Assembly (NCBI RefSeq): GCF_003671495.1 | Contig: NZ_RCHN01000043.1 | Span: forward strand, 143,484 to 207,483 | Reading direction: 5' to 3' | Length of the DNA: 64,000 nucleotides | DNA from: Ketobacter sp. | GTDB lineage: Bacteria > Pseudomonadota > Gammaproteobacteria > Pseudomonadales > Ketobacteraceae | In this document: piece after piece, positions 33,061 through 41,394 of the stretch | Layout: the number at the start of each line of letters is the position of its first letter | Position numbering within the stretch: the stretch's first letter is position 1 | Position numbers and translations under genes: made by a program | The notes under the pieces: model-generated | The model's database searches: none | Told to the model about the DNA's origin: nothing | What the model saw: only the letters and a program-made list of their open reading frames with translations

Positions 33061-33843
33061 TCACACCGCATAGCCACCGTCCACAAACAGCAATTGTCCG
33101 GTGACGTATTTGGAGCGGTTGGAGGCGAAAAACGCGGCCGCCTCCGCAATGTCCTCGGGCTGGCCGAAATGCTTGATGGGTAAGGTGGCCAGCACGGCTT
33201 CTTTCCAGGCGGCATCAAACACCCCTTCGGCTTCCAGGCGTTTGAAAATGCCGGTTTCGATCACCCCCACCGCCACACTGTTGGCGCGGATGCCGTGCAC
33301 GCCCTCTTCCTTCGCCAGGTATTGTACCAGGGCTTCGTTGGCCGCCTTGGGGGCTACCGAGAGCACGTCCCGCGGTGGTGTGCGGCCCAGGCCGGCGGAA
33401 GAAATGTGCACCAGTGAGCCTCCGCCATGGCTGCGAAAATGAGGGATGATGTTTTTCACGATGCGGAAAAATCCGTTCAGGTCCCCTTCGATGACCTCTT
33501 CCCACTGGGCATCGGTCACCTCCGCCAGAAACGGCTGCTTGATGTCGGAGCCGGCGGCCACCACCACGCTGTGCAAGCGGCCGTGACGCTCTGCCGCCTC
33601 ATGAATGGCGGCCTGAATCTGCTCCTTGCTGGCGATGTCCACCGCATGGATGGTGCACTTCACTCCCAGCTCGGCAATGGTGGCGGCGGCCTGTTCCGCC
33701 CGGGCGTTATTGGAGCGATAAGTGATGGCCACATCACTGCCGCCCTGGGCAATGCGGGTGGCAATGGCCGCGCCGATGCCGCCGCTGCCGCCGAACACCA
33801 GACTGGCACCTTGATCGAATTCCGCCGCTAGAGTCATTTCCAT
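33061..33843 (-). CDS. SDR-family protein lacking the catalytic tyrosine
   Basis: SDR-fold protein of 260 residues with GGSGGIGAAIA in the cofactor loop and the C-terminal YVTGQLLFVDGGYAV. The catalytic Ser is present (HISSAGLG), but the Tyr of YxxxK is replaced: the segment reads LSVAPKAAN, with Ser four residues before the Lys. It may be an enoyl-reductase-like or otherwise altered enzyme, or non-catalytic. It starts 18 bases after the kstD stop and is therefore in the same transcript. Substrate unknown, steroid assumed from context. Confidence 0.72.
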   Translation of the reverse strand: MEMTLAAEFDQGASLVFGGSGGIGAAIATRIAQGGSDVAITYRSNNARAEQAAATIAELGVKCTIHAVDIASKEQIQAAIHEAAERHGRLHSVVVAAGSDIKQPFLAEVTDAQWEEVIEGDLNGFFRIVKNIIPHFRSHGGGSLVHISSAGLGRTPPRDVLSVAPKAANEALVQYLAKEEGVHGIRANSVAVGVIETGIFKRLEAEGVFDAAWKEAVLATLPIKHFGQPEDIAEAAAFFASNRSKYVTGQLLFVDGGYAV

Positions 33844-33861
33844 TTCCTCATGATGATTAGG

Positions 33862-35649
33862 TTAAGCTTGTACCGCGCGCTTAGCGGGCTCAGCAGTCTG
33901 ACTGTGGGTACGACTGATCAGGGCCACATCCTGCTGCCGGGCCGCATGCCTGGCCGCCAGATAGCCGAAGGTCATGGCCGGACCCAGGGTGGCACCGGCA
34001 CCGGGGTATTTGCTGCCCATCACCGAGGCGGCGGAGTTGCCGATCACATACAGCCCCGGGATCACCTCACCGGCTTGGTCCACAGCGCAGCCGTTCACAT
34101 CGGTGAGCACACCGCCCTTGGTGCCGATGTCGCCGGGATGGATTGGCAGCGCATAGAACGGCGCTTCTGCAATGGGTGCAATGCAGGGGTTGGGGGCGGT
34201 GCGGGCATCCCCGTAGTAGCGATCGTAATAGCTCTCCCCCCGCTGGAATTCCGGGTCCTTGCCGGTGCGGGCGTATTCATTGTTCTTGCGCACCGTGTCC
34301 TGCAGGCCGTTGGCATCCACACCAATTTTCTTGGCCAGCGCCTCAATACTGTCGGCTTTCACCAGCACGTCCCACACCCGCTTGGCGATGCGGCTGTCCG
34401 GCATTGAGTAACCCGGAGGAATCGGCCCAAAGGGAAATTTCTTGCGGAAGGTGGCGTCGAACACCACGTACGACGGGAAGGTGGAGGCCTCCGCGCTGTT
34501 CTGGGTATAGAACGCCTGCCCGGATTCCAGATAAGGCGCGGCCTCGTTCTGGAAACGCTTACCCGCCTGGTTGACGATGACCAACCCGGGGAGAGAGCGC
34601 TCGGCAAAAATCACGTAGGGGCGATCCCACTTGGGAATCTTTACCGACGGCGCCCACCAGGCGTGTTCCATCAGATCGGTTTGGGCACCGATGTGCATGG
34701 CGGCGCGGATGCCGTCACCGGTGTTGTTGGTCTGGGAGCCACTCCAGTCGGGGTTGGTGGGCTTAGGCAGATACTGCTGGCGCATCTCCAGGTTGTGCTC
34801 AAAGCCACCGGCACCGATCACCACCCCTTTACGGGCCCGAATGCGCAGGGTTTTACCGTCTTTTTTCACCACTGCACCCAACACCACACCACGGTCTTCA
34901 ATCAGGGATTCCAGTGGTGAGTTCAACCAGAGCTCAATCCCCTTGTCCAGCATGGTCCAGCGCAGGCGCCCGATCAGGGCGTTGCCCATGGTCAGCCGGC
35001 GGGAGCGCTTGCCCTGCAAACGGCCCGGGATATCCAGGTAATAGCGCAGGGCCATCATCACCGCCGTGAACATCCAGCCCTTGGCCTGGGTGAGGAACGC
35101 GCGGCCTTCTTTCATGGTCATGGTGAGCTTGCCCGCCACCAGCACCTGGGGCGGCGGTTCGCGCAATTGCAGAAAATGCTGCTTGAGGTGTTTGGCACTG
35201 ACCGGCAGCGGCTGGTGAGTACGATGTCCTTCCTTGCCACCGGGCATTTCCGGGTAGTAATCGGAATAGGGCACGGATTCAAACGCCACCCGGGTGTGAC
35301 GGGCCAGGTACTGGAGCATCTCCGGCGCCTGCTCCACATAGGTCCGCAGACGCGCCTCCGACACCTCATCACCAATCACTGCCTTGAGGTAGGTAAACGC
35401 CTCCTGGGCCGAATCCTGTGCCCCCTGGGCCCGGGCATAATGACTGTTGGGAATCCAGATGCCGCCGCCGGACATGGCCGAGGTGCCGCCGTACTGGTCG
35501 CTTTTCTCCACCACCAGTACCCGTTTGCAACCTTCGTTCGCGGCCACCACCGCCGCGGTCAATGCCCCGGCGCCGGAACCCACCACCAGCAGGTCCACTT
35601 CCTCATCAAATGGACCCTGATCCTGTACAGTTTGGGGTACGGCTGCCAT
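33862..35649 (-). CDS. kstD: 3-ketosteroid dehydrogenase, FAD-dependent (KstD family)
   Basis: Flavoprotein of 595 residues. The FAD site begins VVGSGAGALTAAVVAANEG (about 21-39), followed by EKSDQYGGTSAMSGGGIWIP; the C-terminal GAGATLGPAMTFGYLAARH is the family's flavin-contact end. It should introduce a double bond into ring A of 3-ketosteroids, giving the substrate for KshA. Delta-1 (KstD) and delta-4(5-alpha) (Kst4D) dehydrogenases are close relatives; the nearby 5-alpha-reductase homologue makes the second a real alternative. It is divergent from an acyl-CoA ligase gene and has an operator candidate before it. Confidence 0.85.
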   Translation of the reverse strand: MAAVPQTVQDQGPFDEEVDLLVVGSGAGALTAAVVAANEGCKRVLVVEKSDQYGGTSAMSGGGIWIPNSHYARAQGAQDSAQEAFTYLKAVIGDEVSEARLRTYVEQAPEMLQYLARHTRVAFESVPYSDYYPEMPGGKEGHRTHQPLPVSAKHLKQHFLQLREPPPQVLVAGKLTMTMKEGRAFLTQAKGWMFTAVMMALRYYLDIPGRLQGKRSRRLTMGNALIGRLRWTMLDKGIELWLNSPLESLIEDRGVVLGAVVKKDGKTLRIRARKGVVIGAGGFEHNLEMRQQYLPKPTNPDWSGSQTNNTGDGIRAAMHIGAQTDLMEHAWWAPSVKIPKWDRPYVIFAERSLPGLVIVNQAGKRFQNEAAPYLESGQAFYTQNSAEASTFPSYVVFDATFRKKFPFGPIPPGYSMPDSRIAKRVWDVLVKADSIEALAKKIGVDANGLQDTVRKNNEYARTGKDPEFQRGESYYDRYYGDARTAPNPCIAPIAEAPFYALPIHPGDIGTKGGVLTDVNGCAVDQAGEVIPGLYVIGNSAASVMGSKYPGAGATLGPAMTFGYLAARHAARQQDVALISRTHSQTAEPAKRAVQA

Positions 35650-35728
35650 GGGCGTTTACCTCTGCGTTATGCTTGGAATGGTGCTGTTTTTATTATCTCC
35701 GTTGCGGCCATTATAAGATTTCGGATGA

Positions 35729-35751
35729 TTTATGCAATAATATTGCAAATT
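35729..35751. promoter_or_regulatory. TGCA-N7-TGCA operator candidate, site B
   Basis: TTTATGCA-N7-TGCAAATT, core 35733-35747, in the 161-base kstD/acyl-CoA ligase divergent promoter. It is 63 bases before the ligase ATG and 83 before the kstD start. Within it TGCAATA and TATTGCA are perfect arms around a single A. Confidence 0.62.
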
Positions 35752-35810
35752 AATTGTATATTTGGTTTGCTATACCCATACAACCCATAACAACAAACAG
35801 GAAGCGCGCC

Positions 35811-37511
35811 ATGCAACCGGATGCAGTCAGCTATTTGAAAGGCCCAGCCCAACAACCGTTACTGGAAGAAACCATCGGCCAGTGCCTGTCCCGCATTGCC
35901 CGACAGTTCCCGGAGCGGGAGGCACTGGTGGTGAGACACCAGGGTATCCGCTGGACCTATGCGGAATACCTGCGGGAAATCAATGGCCTGGCCAGCGGGC
36001 TGCTGAACCTGGGGGTAAAACCGGGGGATCGGGTGGGGATCTGGTCACCGAACCGAGTGGAGTGGTGCCTGACCCAGTTTGCCACCGCCAAAATCGGCGC
36101 CATCATGGTGTGCATCAATCCGGCCTATCGGCTGTATGAACTGGAATACGCCTTGAACAAAGTAGCCTGCAACGTGGTGATTGCGGCGGAGAGTTTCAAA
36201 ACCAGCCGTTACCTGGACATGCTCAACCAGCTGGCACCGGAGCTGGAACAAAGCGCACCTGGCCAGTTGCAGGCGGCCCGGCTGCCCCATCTGCACACGG
36301 TCATCCGCATGGGGGATGCCTCCACTCCCGGTATGTTCAATTTCCAGCAGGTGTGCTCCATGGGCACCGAATCCGACCATGCCCGCCTGCAGGCCCTGAG
36401 CCAGCAACTGCAACCCCAGGATGCCATCAACATCCAGTTCACCAGCGGCACCACCGGCAATCCCAAAGGGGCCACCCTCACCCACTACAATATTCTGAAT
36501 AACGGCTATCAGGTGGGCCAGGGCATGCACCTGACCGAGCAGGACCGGCTGTGCATTCCAGTGCCCCTTTATCACTGCTTCGGTATGGTGATGGGCAACC
36601 TGGCCTGCCTCACCCACGGTGCCACCGCAGTGTTCCCCAGCGATGCCTTTGATCCCCAGGCGGTGCTGGAAACGGTGGCGGCGGAACGCTGCACCGCCCT
36701 CCATGGCGTGCCCACCATGTTCATCGCCGAACTGGATTACCCTGAATTCGACCGCTTTGACCTGTCATCCCTGCGCACCGGCGTGATGGCAGGCAGCCCC
36801 TGCCCGGCGGAGGTGATGCGCAAGGTCATCGCCCGCATGCACATGCAGGACGTCACCATCATGTACGGCCAAACCGAAACCAGCCCGGTGAACCACATGA
36901 CCGCCATCGACGCGCCCCTGGACAAGCGCTGCGAAACCGTGGGCAAGGTGGGGCCTCACCAGGAAGTGAAAATCGTCGATGCCGAAGGCCATACTGTTCC
37001 CCTGGGTGAAAAAGGGGAGCTGTGCTGCCGGGGCTATTCCGTGATGCAGGGCTATTGGGGCGATCCCGACAAAACCGCCGAGACCATCGACCCGGAACAC
37101 TGGCTGCACTCGGGGGATCTGGCGGTGATGGATGCGGAGGGCTATGTGCAGATCGTGGGCCGCATCAAGGACATGATCATCCGCGGCGGCGAAAACGTGT
37201 ATCCCCGGGAGGTGGAGGAGTTTCTCTACACCCATCCGGACATCCAGGATGTGCAGGTGTTCGGCATTCCCGACGCCAAATACGGTGAGGAGGTCTGTGC
37301 CTGGGTGAAAGCCCGCCCCGGCAGCCAGTTGACTGAGCAGGCCATCAAAGCATTCTGCCAGGACAGCATCACCCACTTCAAAGTACCCCGCCATATTCGC
37401 TTTGTGGAGGAATACCCCATGACGGTGACCGGCAAGATCCAGAAATTCAAGATGCGGGAGAGCATGGTGGCCGAACTGGAACAGCAGGCGCAACACCGGC
37501 AGCCCGCCTGA
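35811..37511 (+). CDS. Acyl-CoA synthetase (AMP-forming), FadD type
   Basis: Adenylate-forming ligase of 566 residues with the P-loop FTSGTTGNPKGATLTH, the YGQTETSPV motif, LHSGDLAVMD and the hinge GRIKDMIIRGGENVYPRE, ending in the catalytic Lys region TVTGKIQKFKM. It activates a carboxylic acid as its CoA thioester. In a steroid island candidates are a side-chain acid or fatty acid; the HIP-specific ligase is the other copy at 56804. The ATG at 35811 follows AGGAAG; the frame is open 19 codons further upstream. Confidence 0.87.
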   Translation: MQPDAVSYLKGPAQQPLLEETIGQCLSRIARQFPEREALVVRHQGIRWTYAEYLREINGLASGLLNLGVKPGDRVGIWSPNRVEWCLTQFATAKIGAIMVCINPAYRLYELEYALNKVACNVVIAAESFKTSRYLDMLNQLAPELEQSAPGQLQAARLPHLHTVIRMGDASTPGMFNFQQVCSMGTESDHARLQALSQQLQPQDAINIQFTSGTTGNPKGATLTHYNILNNGYQVGQGMHLTEQDRLCIPVPLYHCFGMVMGNLACLTHGATAVFPSDAFDPQAVLETVAAERCTALHGVPTMFIAELDYPEFDRFDLSSLRTGVMAGSPCPAEVMRKVIARMHMQDVTIMYGQTETSPVNHMTAIDAPLDKRCETVGKVGPHQEVKIVDAEGHTVPLGEKGELCCRGYSVMQGYWGDPDKTAETIDPEHWLHSGDLAVMDAEGYVQIVGRIKDMIIRGGENVYPREVEEFLYTHPDIQDVQVFGIPDAKYGEEVCAWVKARPGSQLTEQAIKAFCQDSITHFKVPRHIRFVEEYPMTVTGKIQKFKMRESMVAELEQQAQHRQPA

Positions 37512-37534
37512 TGCCGAACCGAGCCCGCAGACAG

Positions 37535-37557
37535 TTTTTGCAGATAATTTGCAAAAT
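37535..37557. promoter_or_regulatory. TGCA-N7-TGCA operator candidate, site C
   Basis: TTTTTGCA-N7-TGCAAAAT, core 37539-37553, 71 bases before the ATG of the first TetR gene and after the acyl-CoA ligase stop. It is consistent with autoregulation by that TetR protein. Confidence 0.62.
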
Positions 37558-37624
37558 TGGCTACAATAGCCGGGCTTAATGTGGTTACACGCCACCCGAT
37601 TTGATTCCAGACACAGGATTATTC

Positions 37625-38341
37625 ATGAGCGCCACCAAGACCAACACCTTTATGCAAGCGGGCTCACGGGGCAAATCCCGCCGTGGCCGCACCCCTTCAA
37701 TCGACATGGAGAAGATTGAAAACGCAGTCAGGGAAGTGGGCGCAAGAATGGATGACATCTCCATGAAGGACGTGGCGGATTTTCTCGGGGTGAATGTAAC
37801 AACCCTGTATCGCCATGTGGGCGGCATTGACGGCCTGCGTCGCATTCGCGCCTCCCTCTCCCGCAGCGATCTGCCGGCCCTGCCCGCACCCCAGGGGCAC
37901 ACCTGGAAAAGCTGGCTGAAGGTACTGGCGGACTATTATCGCGGTGCCCTGCTACAGCACCCGGATCTGCTGGACTTTGTGCAGGCCGCCCTGGACCCGG
38001 ACTTCCTCAACCTGGAACAGGAAGCCAGTATCCTGGTGGATTTTGGCTTTGAGCCCCGCGCCGCCCTGCTGGCCCACAGTTTTCTGATCACCACCATCAC
38101 CGGCTATGTGCAGCAGGAACTGCAGACCATTGAAGAGGCCCGCAGTGGATACGCGCCCTACTACAGCCGCCTGTTCCAGAACCTGGACGCCCATCCCGAC
38201 CGCCTGCCCACCCTGAGCCAGGTCAACCTGAGCCAGCGGGATCTGGACCGGGATGTCAATTTCAAATCCATCATTCATTACGCCATCGCCGGCATTGCCT
38301 GTCAGAAGGGTGCTCCCAGCGATCCGGAAAAAATGTTGTAA
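37625..38341 (+). CDS. TetR-family transcriptional regulator
   Basis: Protein of 238 residues. The N-terminal DNA-binding part is preceded by a basic tail (GKSRRGRTP) and contains the helix-turn-helix MKDVADFLGVNVTTLYRHVG. The larger C-terminal part is helical and would bind an effector, perhaps a steroid or its CoA derivative. The ATG at 37625 has AGGA before it; a TTG at 37601 would add eight residues. A TGCA-N7-TGCA palindrome lies just upstream, and the same motif precedes ksi/kshA and kstD/fadD, so this is the best candidate for their regulator. Confidence 0.82.
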   Translation: MSATKTNTFMQAGSRGKSRRGRTPSIDMEKIENAVREVGARMDDISMKDVADFLGVNVTTLYRHVGGIDGLRRIRASLSRSDLPALPAPQGHTWKSWLKVLADYYRGALLQHPDLLDFVQAALDPDFLNLEQEASILVDFGFEPRAALLAHSFLITTITGYVQQELQTIEEARSGYAPYYSRLFQNLDAHPDRLPTLSQVNLSQRDLDRDVNFKSIIHYAIAGIACQKGAPSDPEKML

Positions 38342-38422
38342 ACTGTGCCCTTTTCCGGATTCGACGCTTGCGCTGATCGAACCCTTCGCTTTAGACCGTT
38401 TGCCTTAGAGGCCTGCAACCCA

Positions 38423-39139
38423 ATGGCTGCCAACAGTAATCGAAAAAGTGCCTTGTCCCAGGACAAGATCATCAATGCCGCCTATAAACTGGCGAAGAAA
38501 GACCCGGTCAACGCCATGAGCATGCGCAAAATCGCCACCGTGCTGAAGGTGACCCCCATGGCCATCTACAAGTACTTTGATGACAAGAATGAGCTGACCG
38601 CGGCCGTCATCGACAAGCACATGCTGGAGAGCCGCCTGGTGCCGGACGAGGTGGACCCCAAAGACTGGCGCACCTGGATTCGCACCTCGTTCCTGCGCAT
38701 GTGGGATGCCCTGGCGGAAGCCCCCAATATGATCCGCTACATGACCCAGGCCACCAGCTTCGGTCCGGCGGTATTGCGCTGGCAAAACGAAACCCTGGGG
38801 GTGTTTGTGAACGCCGGCCTGAGCCCCAAGCAGGCCCTCACCGCCCATGCGGCGCTCTCGGAACTGGCCACAGGCAGCAACATTCTGATCCCGGTGCGGG
38901 AACGGGGGGTAGAGACCGTGTTCCCCAGTGTCTGGCGTGCCATCAAGAACGGCACCACTCCGGATCTGGAGGACATCGCCAAGGCCCAGTCCACAGTGGA
39001 GGAATATCCCTGGCTGTTGATGTGCGGCCAGGCCATGATGGAGGACATGCAGGACAGCCGACGGGCCTTCTGCAACGAGATGGATCTGATCCTGGACAGC
39101 CTGACGGTGCAGATCCGGGACAACGCAAAACGCCAATAA
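38423..39139 (+). CDS. TetR-family transcriptional regulator
   Basis: Second TetR-type protein, 238 residues, with the helix-turn-helix MRKIATVLKVTPMAIYKYFD after a basic N-terminus. The effector domain is of the TetR C-terminal alpha-helical type. The ATG at 38423 is chosen; the open frame to 38345 gives a Cys/Arg-rich extension unlike the family. It follows the first TetR gene by 81 bases and precedes an OYE-family gene by 91. No palindrome of its own is evident in either gap. Confidence 0.8.
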   Translation: MAANSNRKSALSQDKIINAAYKLAKKDPVNAMSMRKIATVLKVTPMAIYKYFDDKNELTAAVIDKHMLESRLVPDEVDPKDWRTWIRTSFLRMWDALAEAPNMIRYMTQATSFGPAVLRWQNETLGVFVNAGLSPKQALTAHAALSELATGSNILIPVRERGVETVFPSVWRAIKNGTTPDLEDIAKAQSTVEEYPWLLMCGQAMMEDMQDSRRAFCNEMDLILDSLTVQIRDNAKRQ

Positions 39140-39230
39140 CGAAAACCCAGCCTGATGCAGGTCGTTCAGGCGCAATGTCTGACTCAAGCCCTTTCGGATC
39201 TTTGGGATAAGACTCTGGTGGAACCCGTGT

Positions 39231-40433
39231 ATGAAAACGGCAAATGCACACCTGCAACGCTGCTTTAGCCCGGCCCGGCTGAATGGCCTGGAACTGAAAA
39301 ACCGGCTGCTCAAGGCCGGCACCTTTGAAGGCATGTCCCCCGGCGGGGTGCCTTCCCAACGCCTGAGCGACTTCCACCGCAGGATAGCCCAGGGTGGTAT
39401 CGCCATGACCACCCTGGGTTATTGTGCTGTCACCAATGACGGGCGCCTGAACGAAAACATGCTTTATATGCACGACGGCCTGCGCCCCGCATTGACGGAG
39501 CTGATTCAGCAGTTGCATGCACTGGACACCAAGGTCAGCGGGCAGATGGGCTTCGGTGGGGGCTTCTCCAAAAACCGCCAGCTGGAGCGCAAACGCCCCC
39601 TGGGGCCCAGCTTCGGCATCAACTTGCTGGGGGTGGCCCAGGGCATGCTGTTCTGCGACGCCATGAGCCTGAACGACATCAAAGCCCTGATCAAATCCTA
39701 CCAGCGTGCCGCTGCCTTTATGAAGTCTGTGGGGTTTGACTGCCTGGAAATTCATTTTGGTCACGGCTATGGCTTGTGCCAGTTCATGAGCCCGAAAACC
39801 AATCGGCGCACGGATGATTACGGCGGCAGTCTGCTGAACCGGATGCGCCTGCCCCTGCAGGTGTTGGAGGCGGTGCGCTCTACTGTGGGGGAGAGCTTCC
39901 CTATCATCGGTAAAATCAGCCTCACCGAGGGGGTGTCGGGCGGCCTGGACTATGACGATGCGGTGGAGATAGCCCGCCTGCTAGACAGTGCCGGCATCGA
40001 TGGCATCATCACCAGCGGCGGCACCAGCACCATGAACCCCATGATCATGTTCCGCGGTGACAGCTTTCTGCCACCCATGCTGAAGGCGGAACCCAACCCC
40101 TTGATGCGGATGATGCTGCGGTTATCCGGCCCGTTTATTTTCAAGTCCTATCCTTACGAGGAACTGTACTTTCTGGAGCAGGCCAAGCGCATCCGCGAGG
40201 CGGTGCAATGCAACCTGATCTATGTGGGTGGAGCCAGCAGCAACGACAGTTTTGCCCGCCTGATGCAGGAGGGCTTTGACTTTATTCAACTGGGTCGCAC
40301 GTTGCTGAGTGACCCTGACCTGCCACAGCAAGCCCAGAGCTCTGAGCACTATGCAAGCCGATGCGTGCATTGCAATGAGTGTGTGGCCACCATTGAGCAC
40401 CCCGCAGGCATTCATTGCCCGCGCTTTGGTTGA
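39231..40433 (+). CDS. Old-yellow-enzyme-family flavin oxidoreductase
   Basis: FMN barrel protein of 400 residues. Family features are NRLLKAGTFEGMS, IHFGHGYGLCQFMSPKTNRR, DDYGGSLLNRMRLP and the phosphate-binding FIQLGRTLLSDPD. The catalytic His-x-x-His/Asn region reads HFGHGYG. The C-terminus has CVHCNECVATIEHPAGIHC, which recalls the iron-sulphur motif of dienoyl-CoA reductases, but the following FAD/NADH domains are absent. It probably reduces an activated C=C bond in a steroid intermediate. Confidence 0.8.
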   Translation: MKTANAHLQRCFSPARLNGLELKNRLLKAGTFEGMSPGGVPSQRLSDFHRRIAQGGIAMTTLGYCAVTNDGRLNENMLYMHDGLRPALTELIQQLHALDTKVSGQMGFGGGFSKNRQLERKRPLGPSFGINLLGVAQGMLFCDAMSLNDIKALIKSYQRAAAFMKSVGFDCLEIHFGHGYGLCQFMSPKTNRRTDDYGGSLLNRMRLPLQVLEAVRSTVGESFPIIGKISLTEGVSGGLDYDDAVEIARLLDSAGIDGIITSGGTSTMNPMIMFRGDSFLPPMLKAEPNPLMRMMLRLSGPFIFKSYPYEELYFLEQAKRIREAVQCNLIYVGGASSNDSFARLMQEGFDFIQLGRTLLSDPDLPQQAQSSEHYASRCVHCNECVATIEHPAGIHCPRFG

Positions 40434-40581
40434 CTGAACAAAATCCGCTCATAGACATTCGCAATTCTTCCCCCCATGACGCGGCAAACGGGTCTACACT
40501 TAAAGGCAACATAGAACGAGCGACAGAGAAAAGCAGCAGCGCACGCAACACAACAACAAGAATGGATTCGGAGAACGCTTC

Positions 40582-41394
40582 ATGAACGGAGCACCGCACA
40601 TTGATCTGGTGAACGTGGACACTGCAGCATTACCGGCCCCGTCGTCGACGCACCAAGCGCCGTGCGAAGCCTGTGAACTGCAGACGCAGTGCCTGCCAGC
40701 CTCACTCAATGCCACCTCCGACAGCCAGCGCCAGCACCTGTTGCGGTCATTGGTAAGGCAGCTGCAGGCCCATCCCCTCAGCCAGCAATACCTGTTCCGC
40801 CAAAGCACGCCGTTCAATACCCTCTACATTGTGCGCTCCGGCGCCGTCAAAACGATTCTGCTGGACAGCAGCGGCTGCGAGCAGATCACCGGCTTTTACT
40901 ATCCCGGCGATCTGTTTGGGCTGGATGGAATCAACACACATCATTACGCCACCACGTCAGTGGCCCTGGGACAGGCCTCGGTGTGTGCGGTGGATTTTTC
41001 CCGCCTGGAGCGGATCAGCACCTTTGTACCGGCATTGCAGCACCACATCTTCAGGATGATGGCCCGGGAGATTGAACGCAATCAGCGGATGATGGCCGTG
41101 CTTAACCATAAGTCAGCCGACCAGAGGGTGGCCTTTCTGCTGCTGCGATACGCTTTGCACTTGCGCCGCTTGAACCAACCCATCCAGCAGTTCTCGATCC
41201 CCATGTCGCGCCGCGACATTGCCAGCCATCTGGGTCTGGCGGTGGAAACCGTGAGCCGTATCCTGTCCCGGCTGCAACGCCTGGCGCTGTTCCGAATCGA
41301 GGGCCGCCAGGTGTATGCGTTGGATCTGGCCAGGTTGCAGGCGCATTTCGAAGCCGTGGAGCCCCGGCTGCCATCACCGCACTCTCCTCAGTAG
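40582..41394 (+). CDS. FNR/ANR-type oxygen-sensing transcriptional regulator
   Basis: CRP-FNR regulator of 270 residues with the four cysteines expected for an oxygen-labile [4Fe-4S] cluster: Cys28, Cys31 and Cys37 (CEACELQTQC, the C-x2-C-x5-C spacing of FNR) and Cys135 (GQASVCAV). The helix-turn-helix SRRDIASHLGLAVETVSRIL has the E-xx-SR recognition residues that read TTGAT half-sites. It should switch genes on loss of oxygen. It is monocistronic; its 3' end overlaps the convergent thiolase gene by seven bases. Confidence 0.9.
   Translation: MNGAPHIDLVNVDTAALPAPSSTHQAPCEACELQTQCLPASLNATSDSQRQHLLRSLVRQLQAHPLSQQYLFRQSTPFNTLYIVRSGAVKTILLDSSGCEQITGFYYPGDLFGLDGINTHHYATTSVALGQASVCAVDFSRLERISTFVPALQHHIFRMMAREIERNQRMMAVLNHKSADQRVAFLLLRYALHLRRLNQPIQQFSIPMSRRDIASHLGLAVETVSRILSRLQRLALFRIEGRQVYALDLARLQAHFEAVEPRLPSPHSPQ

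Noticed and set aside
32479..33183. Long plus-strand frame crossing the first 108-bp element
   Set aside because: It is antisense to a clear SDR gene and its tail is only the translated repeat core (AHPCALLSGRPWPLT), which also appears in a frame through copy 2.
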